Of a stretch of DNA of 64,000 bases, positions 28,356 through 38,262 are shown one piece after another. The stretch is taken from assembly GCF_001277995.1 (NCBI RefSeq), contig NZ_CP009220.1, positions 496,001 to 560,000 of the forward strand. The letters are read 5' to 3'. A program made the position numbers and the translations under genes. The DNA is from Corynebacterium deserti GIMN1.010. GTDB lineage: Bacteria; Actinomycetota; Actinomycetes; Mycobacteriales; Mycobacteriaceae. The notes under the pieces were generated by a model. That model worked only from the letters and a program-made list of their open reading frames with translations. It did not search any database and was not told the origin of the DNA. Position 1 is the first letter of the stretch; each line of letters opens with the position of its first letter.

Positions 28356-29702
28356 GTGGAAGAACTGAACTATCGCATCCCGCAGAGCCGTCATCTGGAA
28401 ACTGATGGGCAGGGAGCGAAGTCGAAGGTGTTGGATGAGCGTCGACAAGCATCTGTTGCACGCGCGCTTGCGCCGGGCTTGCCTGGATACGTGGTGGATG
28501 CCGACGGCGGTGTATTGGCGGACGCAGACGGCAACCGCTTTATCGATCTGGCCTCGGGAATTGCAGTGACCACGGTGGGTGCATCCAATGCTGAGGTAGT
28601 TGCGGCCATCAATGAGGCGGCCGCGCACTTCACCCACACCTGCTTCATGGTGTCTCCCTATGAGTCCTATGTGGCCGTGGCTGAAAAGCTCAATGAGCTC
28701 ACCCCGGGCGATCACCACAAGAAGACCGCACTGTTTAACTCAGGCGCGGAGGCTGTGGAAAATGCGGTAAAGATCGCACGCGCGTATACCGGTAAGCCAG
28801 CAGTCGTGGTGTTCGACAACGCATACCATGGCCGCACCAACCTGACCATGGCGATGACCGCGAAGAATCGACCCTATAAGTCCGGCTTCGGCCCGCTGGC
28901 TTCTGATGTGTACCGCGCGCCGATGTCCTACCCGCTGCGCGACGGTCTAAATGGCGCTGATGCAGCGGCGCGCGCGATCGGCATGATTGAATCCCAGGTC
29001 GGCGCGGAAAACCTCTCCTGCGTGGTCATTGAACCCATCCAGGGTGAGGGCGGATTCATCGTCCCAGCTGACGGCTTCCTTCACGCGATCGCACAGTGGT
29101 GCCACGACAACGACGTGGTTTTTATCGCCGATGAGATCCAGTCCGGTTTCCAGCGCACTGGCACCTGGTTTGCCAGCGAAGCCGACGGCGTGATCCCAGA
29201 CCTCATCACCACCGCAAAGGGCATCGCCGGCGGTATGCCACTTTCTGCCGTTACTGGCCGGGCGGAAATCATGGATGCTCCAGGTCCGGGTGCTCTCGGC
29301 GGCACATATGGCGGAAACCCGGTCGCCTGTGCGGCAGCTCTCGCAGCCATTGACGTCATGGAAAAGCACGACCTCCAGTCCCGCGCCCGCGACATCGAAG
29401 CCATCATCCGCGATGAGTTCGCGCCTGTCCTCGGCCTGCCCGAAGTTGCTGAGCTCCGCGGACGCGGCGCCATGGTTGCCCTTGAGCTTGTCGACGCCGC
29501 CGGCCACCCCAACCCCGCCCTCACCGCAGCGGTGGCACAACGCGCCAAGGCACAAGGCGTGCTGATCCTTACCTGTGGCATCGACGGCAATGTCATTCGT
29601 TTCCTCCCTCCACTGGTCATCGCCGAAGACACCCTCCGTGATGGTTTGCGCGTGGTCGTGGAGGCCATCGAGCTTGAGACCGCGACCTCCAAGGTGGGAT
29701 AG
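28356..29702 (+). CDS. gabT: 4-aminobutyrate aminotransferase
   Basis: 448-residue class III PLP aminotransferase that converts GABA and 2-oxoglutarate to succinate semialdehyde and glutamate. NSGAEAVENAVKIAR (PLP phosphate), EPIQGEGGFIVP, FIADEIQSGFQRTG (Asp of the cofactor pair) and the Schiff-base Lys288 in TTAKGIAGG are present. Start GTG 28356 follows AGGAGG by 3 nt. Four bp separate it from gabD. Confidence 0.95.
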   Translation: MEELNYRIPQSRHLETDGQGAKSKVLDERRQASVARALAPGLPGYVVDADGGVLADADGNRFIDLASGIAVTTVGASNAEVVAAINEAAAHFTHTCFMVSPYESYVAVAEKLNELTPGDHHKKTALFNSGAEAVENAVKIARAYTGKPAVVVFDNAYHGRTNLTMAMTAKNRPYKSGFGPLASDVYRAPMSYPLRDGLNGADAAARAIGMIESQVGAENLSCVVIEPIQGEGGFIVPADGFLHAIAQWCHDNDVVFIADEIQSGFQRTGTWFASEADGVIPDLITTAKGIAGGMPLSAVTGRAEIMDAPGPGALGGTYGGNPVACAAALAAIDVMEKHDLQSRARDIEAIIRDEFAPVLGLPEVAELRGRGAMVALELVDAAGHPNPALTAAVAQRAKAQGVLILTCGIDGNVIRFLPPLVIAEDTLRDGLRVVVEAIELETATSKVG

Positions 29703-29706
29703 CACA

Positions 29707-31068
29707 GTGACCTCTACTTTTGATGTTCTCAACCCGCGCACCGGTGCCGTCTACGCAACAGTGGATAACCACACTTCCGACGATTGGATGGCTGCACTAT
29801 CCGAGGCCGACCAGCACGGATCTGCCTGGGCTGCGCTGTCGCCTCGCACCCGTTCGGTTATCCTGTCCGAGATCTTCCTTGAGTTAACCGAGCGCACCGA
29901 AGAGATCGCCGACATCATCCACGCAGAATCCGGCAAGCCCATTGCTGAAGCTCAAGGCGAAGTCGCTTATGGTGCCGAATACTTCCGTTGGTTCGCTGAG
30001 GAAGCCGTGCGCTTGCCTGGTCGCTTCGGCCAAGCACCCAGCGGAGGCGGACACATTGCGGTCACCCGCATTCCTGTCGGTCCAGTTCTTGCCATTACCC
30101 CGTGGAATTTCCCCATCGCGATGGCCGCCCGCAAGATCGCCCCAGCACTGGCAGCCGGATGCCCCGTGATTGTAAAGCCTGCATCGGAAACCCCGATGAC
30201 AATGGTCAAAGTTGTCCAGATCATCCATGAGGTCTTTGCCCGCCACGACATCCCCGCTGGGGTGGTGTCCATCATCACCACCACCCACGATGCTGAGCTA
30301 TCCGCCGAACTTATGGCTGATCCTCGACTGGCAAAAATCACGTTCACTGGGTCCACAAACGTCGGGCGCATTTTGGTTCGCCAATCGGCTGATCGCTTGC
30401 TGCGCACTTCGATGGAATTGGGCGGAAACGCGGCGTTTGTCGTGGACCAGCATGCGGACCTTAACCAGGTAGTTGCCGGTGCCATTGCCGCCAAGCTGCG
30501 CAACGCCGGCCAAGTATGCATCGCAGCCAACCGATTCATCGTCCACGAATCCAGGGCAACCGAGTTTGTCGAGCTGCTCGCAAAGGCCATGCAAGCAACC
30601 GACATCGGACCTGTGATCTCTGCGCGCCAACGCGACAGAATCGCCCAGCTTGTCGACGCCGCCGTCACCGAAGGCGCTGACCTAGTCATCGGCGGCACGG
30701 TGCCAGAAGGGGAGGGGTTCTACTATCCCGCAACCATTCTGACCAACATCCCTGCCGAAGCCCGCATCCTCCACGAAGAAATCTTCGGACCCGTAGCCAC
30801 CATCACCACCTTCACCGAGCTTGCCGACGGCGTCGCCCTTGCCAACTCCACCGAATTTGGCCTCGCCGCCTATGGATTCAGCACCGACACCGACGCCGCC
30901 CACTACCTGGCCACCAACCTCCGCGCCGGAATGGTCGGCATCAACCGCGGGGCCATCTCTGACCCCGCTGCTCCTTTTGGCGGCATCGGCCAATCCGGCT
31001 TCGGCCGTGAAGGCGGCACCGAAGGCATCGAAGAATACCTCGCCGTCAAATACATCGCCCTTCCATAA
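29707..31068 (+). CDS. gabD: Succinate-semialdehyde dehydrogenase
   Basis: 453-residue aldehyde dehydrogenase oxidising succinate semialdehyde to succinate. ITPWNFPIAMAARKIAPALA, FTGSTNVGRIL, catalytic Glu237 in MELGGNAAF and nucleophile Cys271 in GQVCIAAN are all present. Start GTG at 29707, just after gabT; the longer frame beginning at 29575 lies inside gabT. Second gene of gabTDP. Confidence 0.94.
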   Translation: MTSTFDVLNPRTGAVYATVDNHTSDDWMAALSEADQHGSAWAALSPRTRSVILSEIFLELTERTEEIADIIHAESGKPIAEAQGEVAYGAEYFRWFAEEAVRLPGRFGQAPSGGGHIAVTRIPVGPVLAITPWNFPIAMAARKIAPALAAGCPVIVKPASETPMTMVKVVQIIHEVFARHDIPAGVVSIITTTHDAELSAELMADPRLAKITFTGSTNVGRILVRQSADRLLRTSMELGGNAAFVVDQHADLNQVVAGAIAAKLRNAGQVCIAANRFIVHESRATEFVELLAKAMQATDIGPVISARQRDRIAQLVDAAVTEGADLVIGGTVPEGEGFYYPATILTNIPAEARILHEEIFGPVATITTFTELADGVALANSTEFGLAAYGFSTDTDAAHYLATNLRAGMVGINRGAISDPAAPFGGIGQSGFGREGGTEGIEEYLAVKYIALP

Positions 31069-31135
31069 AAATTTTTGTCCCTTTTGTTCTGCCCCCACCG
31101 TTAGTACCCTGCTTAACTAACCCTGAAGGAACATC

Positions 31136-32389
31136 ATGACCACTGAAATGACCACTGAATCTGTTGCCTCAACAGTTCCTGCCAGAACCCCAGCACCGGG
31201 GTCCGTGAAGAAGAAATACCTCAGCGTCGCCCAAGGTGTCGCGCTGATCTACGGAACCAATATCGGCGCAGGTATCCTCAGCCTTCCGTATGCTGCCCGC
31301 AACGGTGGCTTCCTCGCACTGGTCGTTGCACTGCTCATCGCAGGCACCCTGACCACCATCTCCATGCTCTACATCGCAGAAGTTTCTTTGCGAACCAACA
31401 AACCCCTCCAACTCTCCGGCCTCGCCGAAAAGTACCTCGGCCAATGGGGACGGTGGTTGGTGTTTGTGGCCATCCTGGTCAACAGCATCGGCGCGCTGAT
31501 TGCCTATGCCTCTGGCTCAGGCTCGCTGATAGCCAACATGACAGGCCTTCCACCGCTCGTGGGAACCCTGGCGTTCTTCGCCCTTGGAACGTTTATCATG
31601 TGGAAGGGCCTGCATACCGCCAGCATCGTCGAAGCCATGATCACCATCGGTATGGCTTCGATCATCGTGATTCTCTGTGGCTGGACCATCCTTGGACCTG
31701 GTCTTTCCGCCGACAACCTTATTGTTTTCCACCCCTTCTTCATCGTCCCCATCATGAACCTCGCGGTGTTTACCTTCCTGGCACAGTATGTGGTTCCAGA
31801 AATCGCCCGCGGCATGGATCCAGCCACTCCTAAGGCTGTTCCTCGTGCGATCATCATCGGCATGGTGGCAACCGGTGTTACCCTGGCGGCTGTACCATTC
31901 GCGGCACTCGGACTCTTGGGTACCGACGTCAGTGAAGTGGTCACCATCTCCTGGGGCGAAGCCCTTGGACCGGTGGCGTACTACATGGCCAACGCCTTCG
32001 CACTCCTTGCGATGTTCACCTCTTTTATCGCCATCGGCTTTACCGCCATGCGCAACGTCCTTGATATCGCGCACTGGTCAGAACACGGATGGCAACGCGC
32101 AGTCGCCGTGGCGTTCACCGTTGTTCCGCCACTTGCGATCTCTCTTGCCGGACTCGGCGGCTTCGTCTCCGCACTGAGCTACGCGGGTGGATTCGCCGGA
32201 GCAATCATGTCGGTCATCCCGGTCATGCTCCTGCGCAAGGCTCGTCGCACCGGTGATCGCGAACCGGTATGGAAGGCCACCTGGCAAGCGCACCCCATCT
32301 TCCAGATTGTGCTCATCGTGGTGTACTCCCTGGCATTTGTTTACTCAGTGTTGGCTATCGTGGGTCTTGTTCCAGCAGGCTGGGCATAA
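31136..32389 (+). CDS. gabP: GABA importer of the aromatic-amino-acid-permease (HAAAP) type
   Basis: 417 residues, eleven membrane helices, opening with the APC/HAAAP motif QGVALIYGTNIGAGILSLPYAAR. It lies third in gabTDP and matches the GABA-specific importer described in C. glutamicum, which belongs to this family rather than to the E. coli GabP family. The specificity is from that literature and the operon, not from visible residues. AAGGAAC precedes the ATG. Confidence 0.85.
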   Translation: MTTEMTTESVASTVPARTPAPGSVKKKYLSVAQGVALIYGTNIGAGILSLPYAARNGGFLALVVALLIAGTLTTISMLYIAEVSLRTNKPLQLSGLAEKYLGQWGRWLVFVAILVNSIGALIAYASGSGSLIANMTGLPPLVGTLAFFALGTFIMWKGLHTASIVEAMITIGMASIIVILCGWTILGPGLSADNLIVFHPFFIVPIMNLAVFTFLAQYVVPEIARGMDPATPKAVPRAIIIGMVATGVTLAAVPFAALGLLGTDVSEVVTISWGEALGPVAYYMANAFALLAMFTSFIAIGFTAMRNVLDIAHWSEHGWQRAVAVAFTVVPPLAISLAGLGGFVSALSYAGGFAGAIMSVIPVMLLRKARRTGDREPVWKATWQAHPIFQIVLIVVYSLAFVYSVLAIVGLVPAGWA

Positions 32390-32407
32390 AGCGGTAGCCT
32401 AATACCC

Positions 32408-33826
32408 GTGAATTACTCGGGTGGACAAACACCTTCAAGCAACGGCCGACATGCAGTCATCGTGGGCTCCGGCCCCAACGGATTGACTGCAGCTGCCGTT
32501 CTTGCGCTTTCCGGCTGGCAGGTCGATGTGTATGAGGCAGGCGCAACTCCCGGTGGGGCAGCACGATCAGAATCCGTGCTGGGGGAGGGGACCATCTCCG
32601 ATCTTGGAGCGGCTGCCCATCCATTTGGTGCAGCAAGCCCCGCGTTTCATTACCTAGGGCTTGAAGACCATGGCCTGGAGTGGGCGTATTCGCCCTATCC
32701 CATGGCGCATCCACTAGATAATGGGCGCGCCGGAATACTCTCGTCCACGTTGAATGACACCGCGGATCGTCTCGGCGCTGATGGCGGGCATTGGAAGAAA
32801 ATCCACCGCAACGTGGTCAAACACATTGATCAGCACTTGGACAACGTTTTGGGTTCGGTGCTGAAATTCCCGAAGCATCCCGTCAAGATGGCGCAATTTG
32901 GCGTGACTGCGATGCTTCCGGCACAAAACCTGGCCAATGCCGCATTTGCGTCGGAGGAAGCCCGCGCATTATTTATCGGTTCAGCAGTGCACTCGGCAAC
33001 GCCTCCCACCAAGCTGATGACGGCTTCGCTGGGACTGCTGTTCGGCGCGCTCGGGCACACCCGCGGCTGGCCAGTTGTGGTCGGCGGGACGAAGAGCATT
33101 ATCGACGCCCTCCTCAACGTCCTTAATACCCACGGCGGAAACGTCCACTGCGGACACCCCATCGAGTCCCTCGAACCCTTCCGAAACGCCGACGCCATCA
33201 TTCTCAACCAGACACCTAAGCAGATCCTTAAAATGCCCGGCGCACGCATCCACAACTCTTCCCGCCTAGCCAAGTGGAAATACGGGCCAAGTTCCTACAA
33301 GATCGATTATCTCCTCGATGGCCCCATCCCGTGGACCAATCCGGACGTCGCCAACGCCACCACCGTCCACGTGTGCGGAACAGCTGATGAGATCGCGTTT
33401 GCCGAAGCCGAGGTTGCCGCAGGCAAAATGCCAGAACGGCCATTTGTTATCGTCTGCCAGCAACAACTCGCAGATCCCTCGCGCGCCCGGGAGGGGCGCC
33501 ACGTTGTGTGGGCGTACGCGCATGTACCGCGGGGTTTCGTCGATAAGCGTGCAAGTGCCCTCATCACAGCCCAAATTGATCGTTTCGCGCCGGGCTTCCG
33601 CGACCGCATCCTTAGCATGGCGGAGCACAACGCGCACAACCTCGAAGCGTGGAACCCCAATCTCGTCGGCGGCGATATCACCGCAGGCACCGCTGCTTTA
33701 CGACGCATCCAGCCACGCCTCGGCCCAGGCCTCTACATGGCTTCAGCGTCGAACGCCCCAGGCGGCGGCGTGCATGGAATGCCCGGCTGGTGGGCAGCCC
33801 AAGCGGTGTTAAACGACCATCATTAA
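32408..33826 (+). CDS. FAD-dependent oxidoreductase, phytoene-desaturase-like
   Basis: 472 residues. The dinucleotide-binding motif AVIVGSGPNGLTAAAVLALSG is near the N-terminus, followed by YEAGATPGGAARSE. The C-terminus has the NLVGGDITAGTAALRRIQPR and GLYMASASNAPGGGVHGMPG signature of NAD(P)/FAD-dependent amine oxidase/CrtI-like proteins. GTG at 32408 lies 7 nt after TAGCCT (leaderless). It begins 18 bp after gabP, so it could also be reached by readthrough. Substrate unknown; no carotenoid genes are nearby. Confidence 0.83.
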   Translation: MNYSGGQTPSSNGRHAVIVGSGPNGLTAAAVLALSGWQVDVYEAGATPGGAARSESVLGEGTISDLGAAAHPFGAASPAFHYLGLEDHGLEWAYSPYPMAHPLDNGRAGILSSTLNDTADRLGADGGHWKKIHRNVVKHIDQHLDNVLGSVLKFPKHPVKMAQFGVTAMLPAQNLANAAFASEEARALFIGSAVHSATPPTKLMTASLGLLFGALGHTRGWPVVVGGTKSIIDALLNVLNTHGGNVHCGHPIESLEPFRNADAIILNQTPKQILKMPGARIHNSSRLAKWKYGPSSYKIDYLLDGPIPWTNPDVANATTVHVCGTADEIAFAEAEVAAGKMPERPFVIVCQQQLADPSRAREGRHVVWAYAHVPRGFVDKRASALITAQIDRFAPGFRDRILSMAEHNAHNLEAWNPNLVGGDITAGTAALRRIQPRLGPGLYMASASNAPGGGVHGMPGWWAAQAVLNDHH

Positions 33827-33835
33827 CATGGCGTC

Positions 33836-34447
33836 ATGACCCCCAAAATTAACGTTGACGCCAATGCTCATGTGTATGTTCCAGCTGATGTCTGGGTACT
33901 TGTCATTGAAATAGAGTGCACACACTCGTATCCAGCCAAAGCCTACGAAAAGCGGGCTGCCGCCATAGCCGAAGCTAAGCGCGTTGTCGGAGACATCGAG
34001 ATCCTGAACGAACACATCAATGAATGGACCCACAGAGGCGAAACATCAGCCGAATGGTCATGCCGCATTGAAGGCACACTAGGAAACCACGACCAGCTAA
34101 AGCGCATCGCCTCGACGCTTGCCGCGATTCCAGACATCAAATCCACAGGGCCCACGTGGTATGTCAGCGCCGAAGGCCATCGACAAGGACGAGACCGCGC
34201 CATCAAAGATGCAGTGGCACTCGCACGCCATGAAGCTGAAATCCTTGCCCAAGCGGCGGGTGGATCGCTCAGAAATGTTACGACCATCCATCTCGATAGA
34301 GACTACGAAAACAACAGAGCTCCTCGGCAAAACACGATGTCAGAGTTGATTGTTGAGGTCAGTGGAGCGCCCGAACTCGATCTCAACGCAAGTGACGTAT
34401 CCGTATCAGCCAGCGTTATCTTAGAGTACGAATTTATTGAAGGTTAA
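33836..34447 (+). CDS. SIMPL/DUF541-domain protein without signal peptide
   Basis: 203 residues of the SIMPL type. It starts INVDANAHVYVPADVWVLVIEIE, with the internal repeat-like ALARHEAEILAQAAGG and the closing VSASVILEYEFIEG. Most SIMPL proteins are secreted, but no signal peptide is visible here. It follows the oxidoreductase by 9 bp and is probably cotranscribed. Function unknown. Confidence 0.75.
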   Translation: MTPKINVDANAHVYVPADVWVLVIEIECTHSYPAKAYEKRAAAIAEAKRVVGDIEILNEHINEWTHRGETSAEWSCRIEGTLGNHDQLKRIASTLAAIPDIKSTGPTWYVSAEGHRQGRDRAIKDAVALARHEAEILAQAAGGSLRNVTTIHLDRDYENNRAPRQNTMSELIVEVSGAPELDLNASDVSVSASVILEYEFIEG

Positions 34448-34514
34448 AGCGCGATTTGGTATTTTGACGAAACCTCCTCTAAAGTGATCCACGAAGTTTG
34501 AACGATCGGCCACG

Positions 34515-34680
34515 CGCCAGATCGAGCTCAAGGTTCACCGAAGACCGTAGGTCATCCGAATTCGGATCGAAGGATTCCTCACCGTAGGAACGGCCCACGC
34601 AGGAGACACTTGAACGCCTTAGATTCCTTATGTGGAATATATAGCGCCCTGTGCTCTTGCACGGGGCTTTTTTCATTGCC
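34515..34680 (+). ncRNA. L10 leader (rplJL autoregulatory RNA)
   Basis: The region between 34515 and the terminator shows the conserved L10-leader elements CCGAAGACCGTAGGTCA and GGCCCACGCAGGAGACA with adjoining helices, directly upstream of rplJ. The L10(L12)4 complex binds this RNA. It ends in a GC hairpin with T-run (34646-34673) that could act as attenuator. Confidence 0.85.
34646..34673 (+). terminator. Attenuator hairpin in the rplJ leader
   Basis: GCCCTGTGC (34646-34654) and GCACGGGGC (34659-34667) form a stem with a TCTT loop and T6 tail. It lies 70 bp before rplJ, so it must be bypassed for rplJL expression. Confidence 0.85.
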
Positions 34681-34742
34681 TTTTGGCGGTGTAAAAGCTC
34701 CGCGGATCAGTAGATTACACATAAGAGGAAGGAGGCGAAGTA

Positions 34743-35258
34743 ATGGCAAACCCTAAGAATGAAGCAGCTTTGGCAGAGCTCAAGGCACGTTTCGCTGAGA
34801 CCGACACCGTCGTTCTCACCGAGTACCGTGGCTTGACCGTGGCACAGACCACCGAACTGCGTAAGGCACTGGGCTTTGATGTCCAGTACTCCGTCGCCAA
34901 GAACACCCTTGTTAAGATCGCCGCTAACGAAGCTGGCGTCGAGGGCCTTGATGATCTCCTGACCGGTCCGACCGCTGTTGCCTTCATCAAGGGCGAGGCA
35001 GTCGATGCCGCTAAGGCGCTGAAGAAATTCGGCGAAGAAAACAAGGCATTCGTAGTCAAGGGTGGCTACATGGATGGCAACGCGCTGACCGCTGAACAGG
35101 TCAACGCAATTGCCGAGCTGGACAACCGCGAGACCACTCTCGCAAAGCTTGCCGGCGCCATGAAGGGCAGCTTGGCAAAGGCCGCAGGCCTGTTCAACGC
35201 TCCTGCATCCCAGGTCGCACGCCTCGCCGTTGCGCTCCAGGACAAGAAGGAAGCATAA
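34743..35258 (+). CDS. rplJ: 50S ribosomal protein L10
   Basis: 171 residues with the L10 signatures [32 protein letters not shown] and LTGPTAVAF. The C-terminal helix ([16 protein letters not shown]) binds L7/L12 dimers. AGGAAGGAGGCGAAGTA precedes the ATG. Confidence 0.97.
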   Translation: MANPKNEAALAELKARFAETDTVVLTEYRGLTVAQTTELRKALGFDVQYSVAKNTLVKIAANEAGVEGLDDLLTGPTAVAFIKGEAVDAAKALKKFGEENKAFVVKGGYMDGNALTAEQVNAIAELDNRETTLAKLAGAMKGSLAKAAGLFNAPASQVARLAVALQDKKEA

Positions 35259-35334
35259 GTCGCCAACCGGCGCACCAGTTTTACCCCAAACTTATCGAGC
35301 GTGCTAAACGCTCAACAACAGGAAGGATGCCACC

Positions 35335-35721
35335 ATGGCTAAGCTCACCAAAGACGAGCTCATCGAGGCTTTCAAGGAAATGACCCTCATCGAGCTCTCC
35401 GAGTTCGTTAAGGAATTCGAAGAGGTCTTCGACGTTACCGCTGCTGCTCCAGTTGCAGTTGCTGCTGCAGGCGCTGCAGGCGGCGAAGCTGCTGCTGCAG
35501 AAGAGAAGGACGAGTTCGACGTCGTTCTCGAAGACGCAGGCGCAAAGAAGATCGGCGTCATCAAGGCTGTCCGCGAGCTCGTCTCCGGCCTGGGCCTGAA
35601 GGAAGCAAAGGAGCTCGTTGAGGGCGCACCTAAGGCTATCCTCGAGGGCGCAAGCAAGGACGACGCTGAGGCTGCAAAGGCTAAGCTCGAAGAGGCTGGC
35701 GCAAAGGTCACCCTTAAGTAA
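35335..35721 (+). CDS. rplL: 50S ribosomal protein L7/L12
   Basis: 128 residues. An N-terminal dimerisation domain, an Ala/Gly hinge ([17 protein letters not shown]) and the factor-binding C-terminal domain ([18 protein letters not shown]) are all present. CAGGAAGGATG precedes the start. Confidence 0.97.
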   Translation: MAKLTKDELIEAFKEMTLIELSEFVKEFEEVFDVTAAAPVAVAAAGAAGGEAAAAEEKDEFDVVLEDAGAKKIGVIKAVRELVSGLGLKEAKELVEGAPKAILEGASKDDAEAAKAKLEEAGAKVTLK

Positions 35722-35741
35722 GTCTTTCTTACACCTTTTAG

Positions 35742-35785
35742 AAACCCCACACCTGGTTCATTTTGGAACCGGGGTGGGGTTTTCT
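35742..35785 (+). terminator. Terminator after rplL
   Basis: AAACCCCAC-ACC-TGGTTC (35742-35759) pairs with GAACCGGGGTGGGGTTT (35765-35781) with small internal mismatches, ending in T4. Confidence 0.88.
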
Positions 35786-36405
35786 GCTGTTTGGGTTCGG
35801 GGTTTGTGGTTGGGGCGGGGCTCCGGGTTGGGTTTCGGCTTGGGGCGTTAAGTTCGATTTCCCGGTAGCGATTTCGCAACTACAATTTCACGGTTTCGGT
35901 ACCCTGCGCTCAATTTCTTATGAGCGATTTCAGTCGGTTTTTGGTGGTTTTCCTAGTGGTATCGAACTTAAGAAATTGGATTTGAGAAATTGAATTTGTG
36001 GTATCGAACTTAAGAGGGGAGATCCTATCCAGAATTGGAAGCACAAGTATTACAGTTCGACTTCGCGTGTGCTGACTTCTCATGCTCAACTTCTCGTCAT
36101 ACGACTTCACGAGGAAAACTTGACATCGTCGATGGACGTCGACCATAAGAAGTCGCCTTTAAGGTATCGCTCCCAGGAAATCGAGCTTAAGGGAAAGCTG
36201 TGATGGCATTTCTCTAAATCCTGATCAAGCTGATAGTCCAGTTTGATTCCAGTTGTCTGGTTCGCTCACAACGCTGCCAAACTCAAGCCCACAATCCAGG
36301 GCCTAAGACCATTGGCTTTGGAGTTTCAAAGACCAACAAAGATATGCGAAATGATGCAAAGAAAGAACAAATCGGGTGGCGATGTCTTCTTGCTACACTG
36401 AGAAC
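35786..36405. repeat. Non-coding AT-rich spacer with degenerate CGATTTC and ACTTCNC repeats
   Basis: About 620 bp without a gene. The core CGATTTC/CAATTTC recurs at 35854, 35869, 35882, 35910 and 35924. GTGGTATCGAACTTAAGA occurs twice (35956 and 35999). ACTTC recurs every 12-16 bp around 36059-36105. The first core is the reverse complement of the tandem unit at 22246-22273. A promoter for the next gene lies at the end (TACACT). Confidence 0.6.
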
Positions 36406-37236
36406 ATGCAGGAAAAACACGGTTTTCGGATGAAGATCTTGTTTAGATCTTTGATGCTGACTGGAATTATCTTTGAACTTGTTATTGTGTTGGCATCAGT
36501 TATTGGAGGAGGGTTTCCACTCCAGGTAGTGGCTTTTCCTCTCGCTCCAATACTTGTGGCTTTGGGGCTCTTGTTTAGCGGAATGATTCGTGACCGATCA
36601 GTTTGTGGCTCGTGGGCGAGTTCGCTGAGTAAGACTGCATGTAGGTTTGGAGTTTCCCGACGTGCATTGGTGTTATTGGTCTCGGAGATTTATTCGATTA
36701 CTTCTTTTGCTAGGGTTTTTAATCGCGTAAAGCCTGTTCAAGTAGGAGAGATTCACCCGGGGCATAAGAATCTTCGCACCGTGGTGTTTCTAGTTGTGGG
36801 ATTGGTTGTTGTTGAGATCGTCGTAGTGCATTTAGCAATAACCAGCGAGATCTGGAGAATCGTTCTATTTGTCAGCAGTCTGTATGCACTAGTCCTTTTG
36901 CTGGGGTTCTACACCTCTATACGGATGAATCCCCATGTTGTTGAAAGTGGCAGCTTGAAAATTAGGCATGGAATTAGATTTTCTTGTGTAATTCCATGGG
37001 AGCAGGTTCGCTCGTTAAAAGGGATCGGTGCTGGACAGGGCAGCAACGTCTTTGTCAATGAAGATAATGAGTTACGGGTTCCGGTGCTCAGTGAGGTGAA
37101 TCTTCGACTTGAGCTGCATTCGCCTGTTGTGATTGAAGATCTGCATTTCGGAGAGGCTGAAATTACTGCGGTCGATGTCTACTGCGATGATAAGAAGGCC
37201 CTGTTAGATTCCGTTAAACAAGTATCGGATCAATAA
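36406..37236 (+). CDS. Hypothetical membrane protein
   Basis: About 276 residues from ATG 36406, which lies 6 nt after TACACT (leaderless). Four hydrophobic helices (two near residues 10-55, two near 125-175) are followed by a soluble C-terminal domain of about 90 residues beginning RMNPHVVESGSLKIRHGIRF, reminiscent of PH-like domains; this is not asserted. Base composition is more AT-rich than the adjacent ribosomal genes, which may mean recent acquisition or weak expression. Confidence 0.65.
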   Translation: MQEKHGFRMKILFRSLMLTGIIFELVIVLASVIGGGFPLQVVAFPLAPILVALGLLFSGMIRDRSVCGSWASSLSKTACRFGVSRRALVLLVSEIYSITSFARVFNRVKPVQVGEIHPGHKNLRTVVFLVVGLVVVEIVVVHLAITSEIWRIVLFVSSLYALVLLLGFYTSIRMNPHVVESGSLKIRHGIRFSCVIPWEQVRSLKGIGAGQGSNVFVNEDNELRVPVLSEVNLRLELHSPVVIEDLHFGEAEITAVDVYCDDKKALLDSVKQVSDQ

Positions 37237-37287
37237 ATCTAACCGCCGATACCAATGCCCGGCGGGTGCTCCGGTAACATCGTCCGC

Positions 37288-38262
37288 ATGCTGCCTAAAT
37301 CCAGGATTTTTTCCGCGCTCCTGCTCGGAATTGGTGTGGCACTTGTGGTCTGGGGTCTGGTGGCTCCGCGCTTTGTGCACGCTGATGGCCGGTTGCCTCT
37401 AGATTTGCAGGCGACGACGTATGTTCTTCATGATCCAGATGCCCAGACGACCATTAACTCCGACCCTTTGGCTGGGGTTGTCACCACGCCGGTGACCAGG
37501 CAGCTGCATTTTGAGGTGATGGATCCTGCAAGCGCTGATGAGGCCACGATCCGCATTGGCGATTCTATGCTTCGTGGTGACCCGGACACTCAGGGTTTTG
37601 AGCAGGAACGCCTCCTGAGTGCGGCCGTGTCGAGTTTCCGCATTGATCGCACCACGGGTGAGGTTCTCTCCGACATTGCGTTGACTAATCAGCTGGCTAG
37701 TCCCACAGTGCAGTACGCCGTGGATGGTATTTGGCTGAAGTTCCCAACCGATGCCCAGGAGACGACGTATAACGTGGTGGATCCAACGCTGCGGGAGGCT
37801 CGTCCTGCGGACTTTGTGGAGTCCACTGAGATCGATGGCCGCGAGGTTCTGCATTACCGCCAGGTGATCGATAACGCCAATGTAGCGGAGTCTTTTGCTG
37901 ATCCGAACAACACTACGACGCTCACCACTGAGGATGGCGGCACCACGACGGGGTATTTTTACCACAACGTGACCCGCGATTTTTGGGTGGATCAACGCAC
38001 CGGCTTGTTGGTTGATTTGTCTGAGTCGATCGACGATTACTACGGCGACCGCACTGGGCAAAAATACGAACAAAAATTGCTTTTCGACGCATCCCTTGAC
38101 GACGCCGCCGTGTCCTCCCTTGTATCTCAAGCAGAATCCATCCCAAACGGCGATGTGAGCAAAATCGCAAATACGGTAGGAATTGTGATCGGAGCGATCT
38201 TGGCGCTTGTGGGCCTTGCCGGGTGTTTTGGTGCATTTGGTGGGAAGCGTAAAGGTGCTTAA
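37288..38262 (+). CDS. DUF3068 (PorA-family-like) membrane protein
   Basis: 324 residues. An N-terminal membrane helix (IFSALLLGIGVALVVWGLVAP), a large extracytoplasmic beta-rich domain with GYFYHNVTRDFWVDQRTGLLVDLSE, and a C-terminal helix before a basic end (GGKRKGA) match DUF3068 proteins of mycolic-acid bacteria. ATG at 37288 follows TAACAT by 7 nt (leaderless). Function unknown. Confidence 0.78.
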   Translation: MLPKSRIFSALLLGIGVALVVWGLVAPRFVHADGRLPLDLQATTYVLHDPDAQTTINSDPLAGVVTTPVTRQLHFEVMDPASADEATIRIGDSMLRGDPDTQGFEQERLLSAAVSSFRIDRTTGEVLSDIALTNQLASPTVQYAVDGIWLKFPTDAQETTYNVVDPTLREARPADFVESTEIDGREVLHYRQVIDNANVAESFADPNNTTTLTTEDGGTTTGYFYHNVTRDFWVDQRTGLLVDLSESIDDYYGDRTGQKYEQKLLFDASLDDAAVSSLVSQAESIPNGDVSKIANTVGIVIGAILALVGLAGCFGAFGGKRKGA

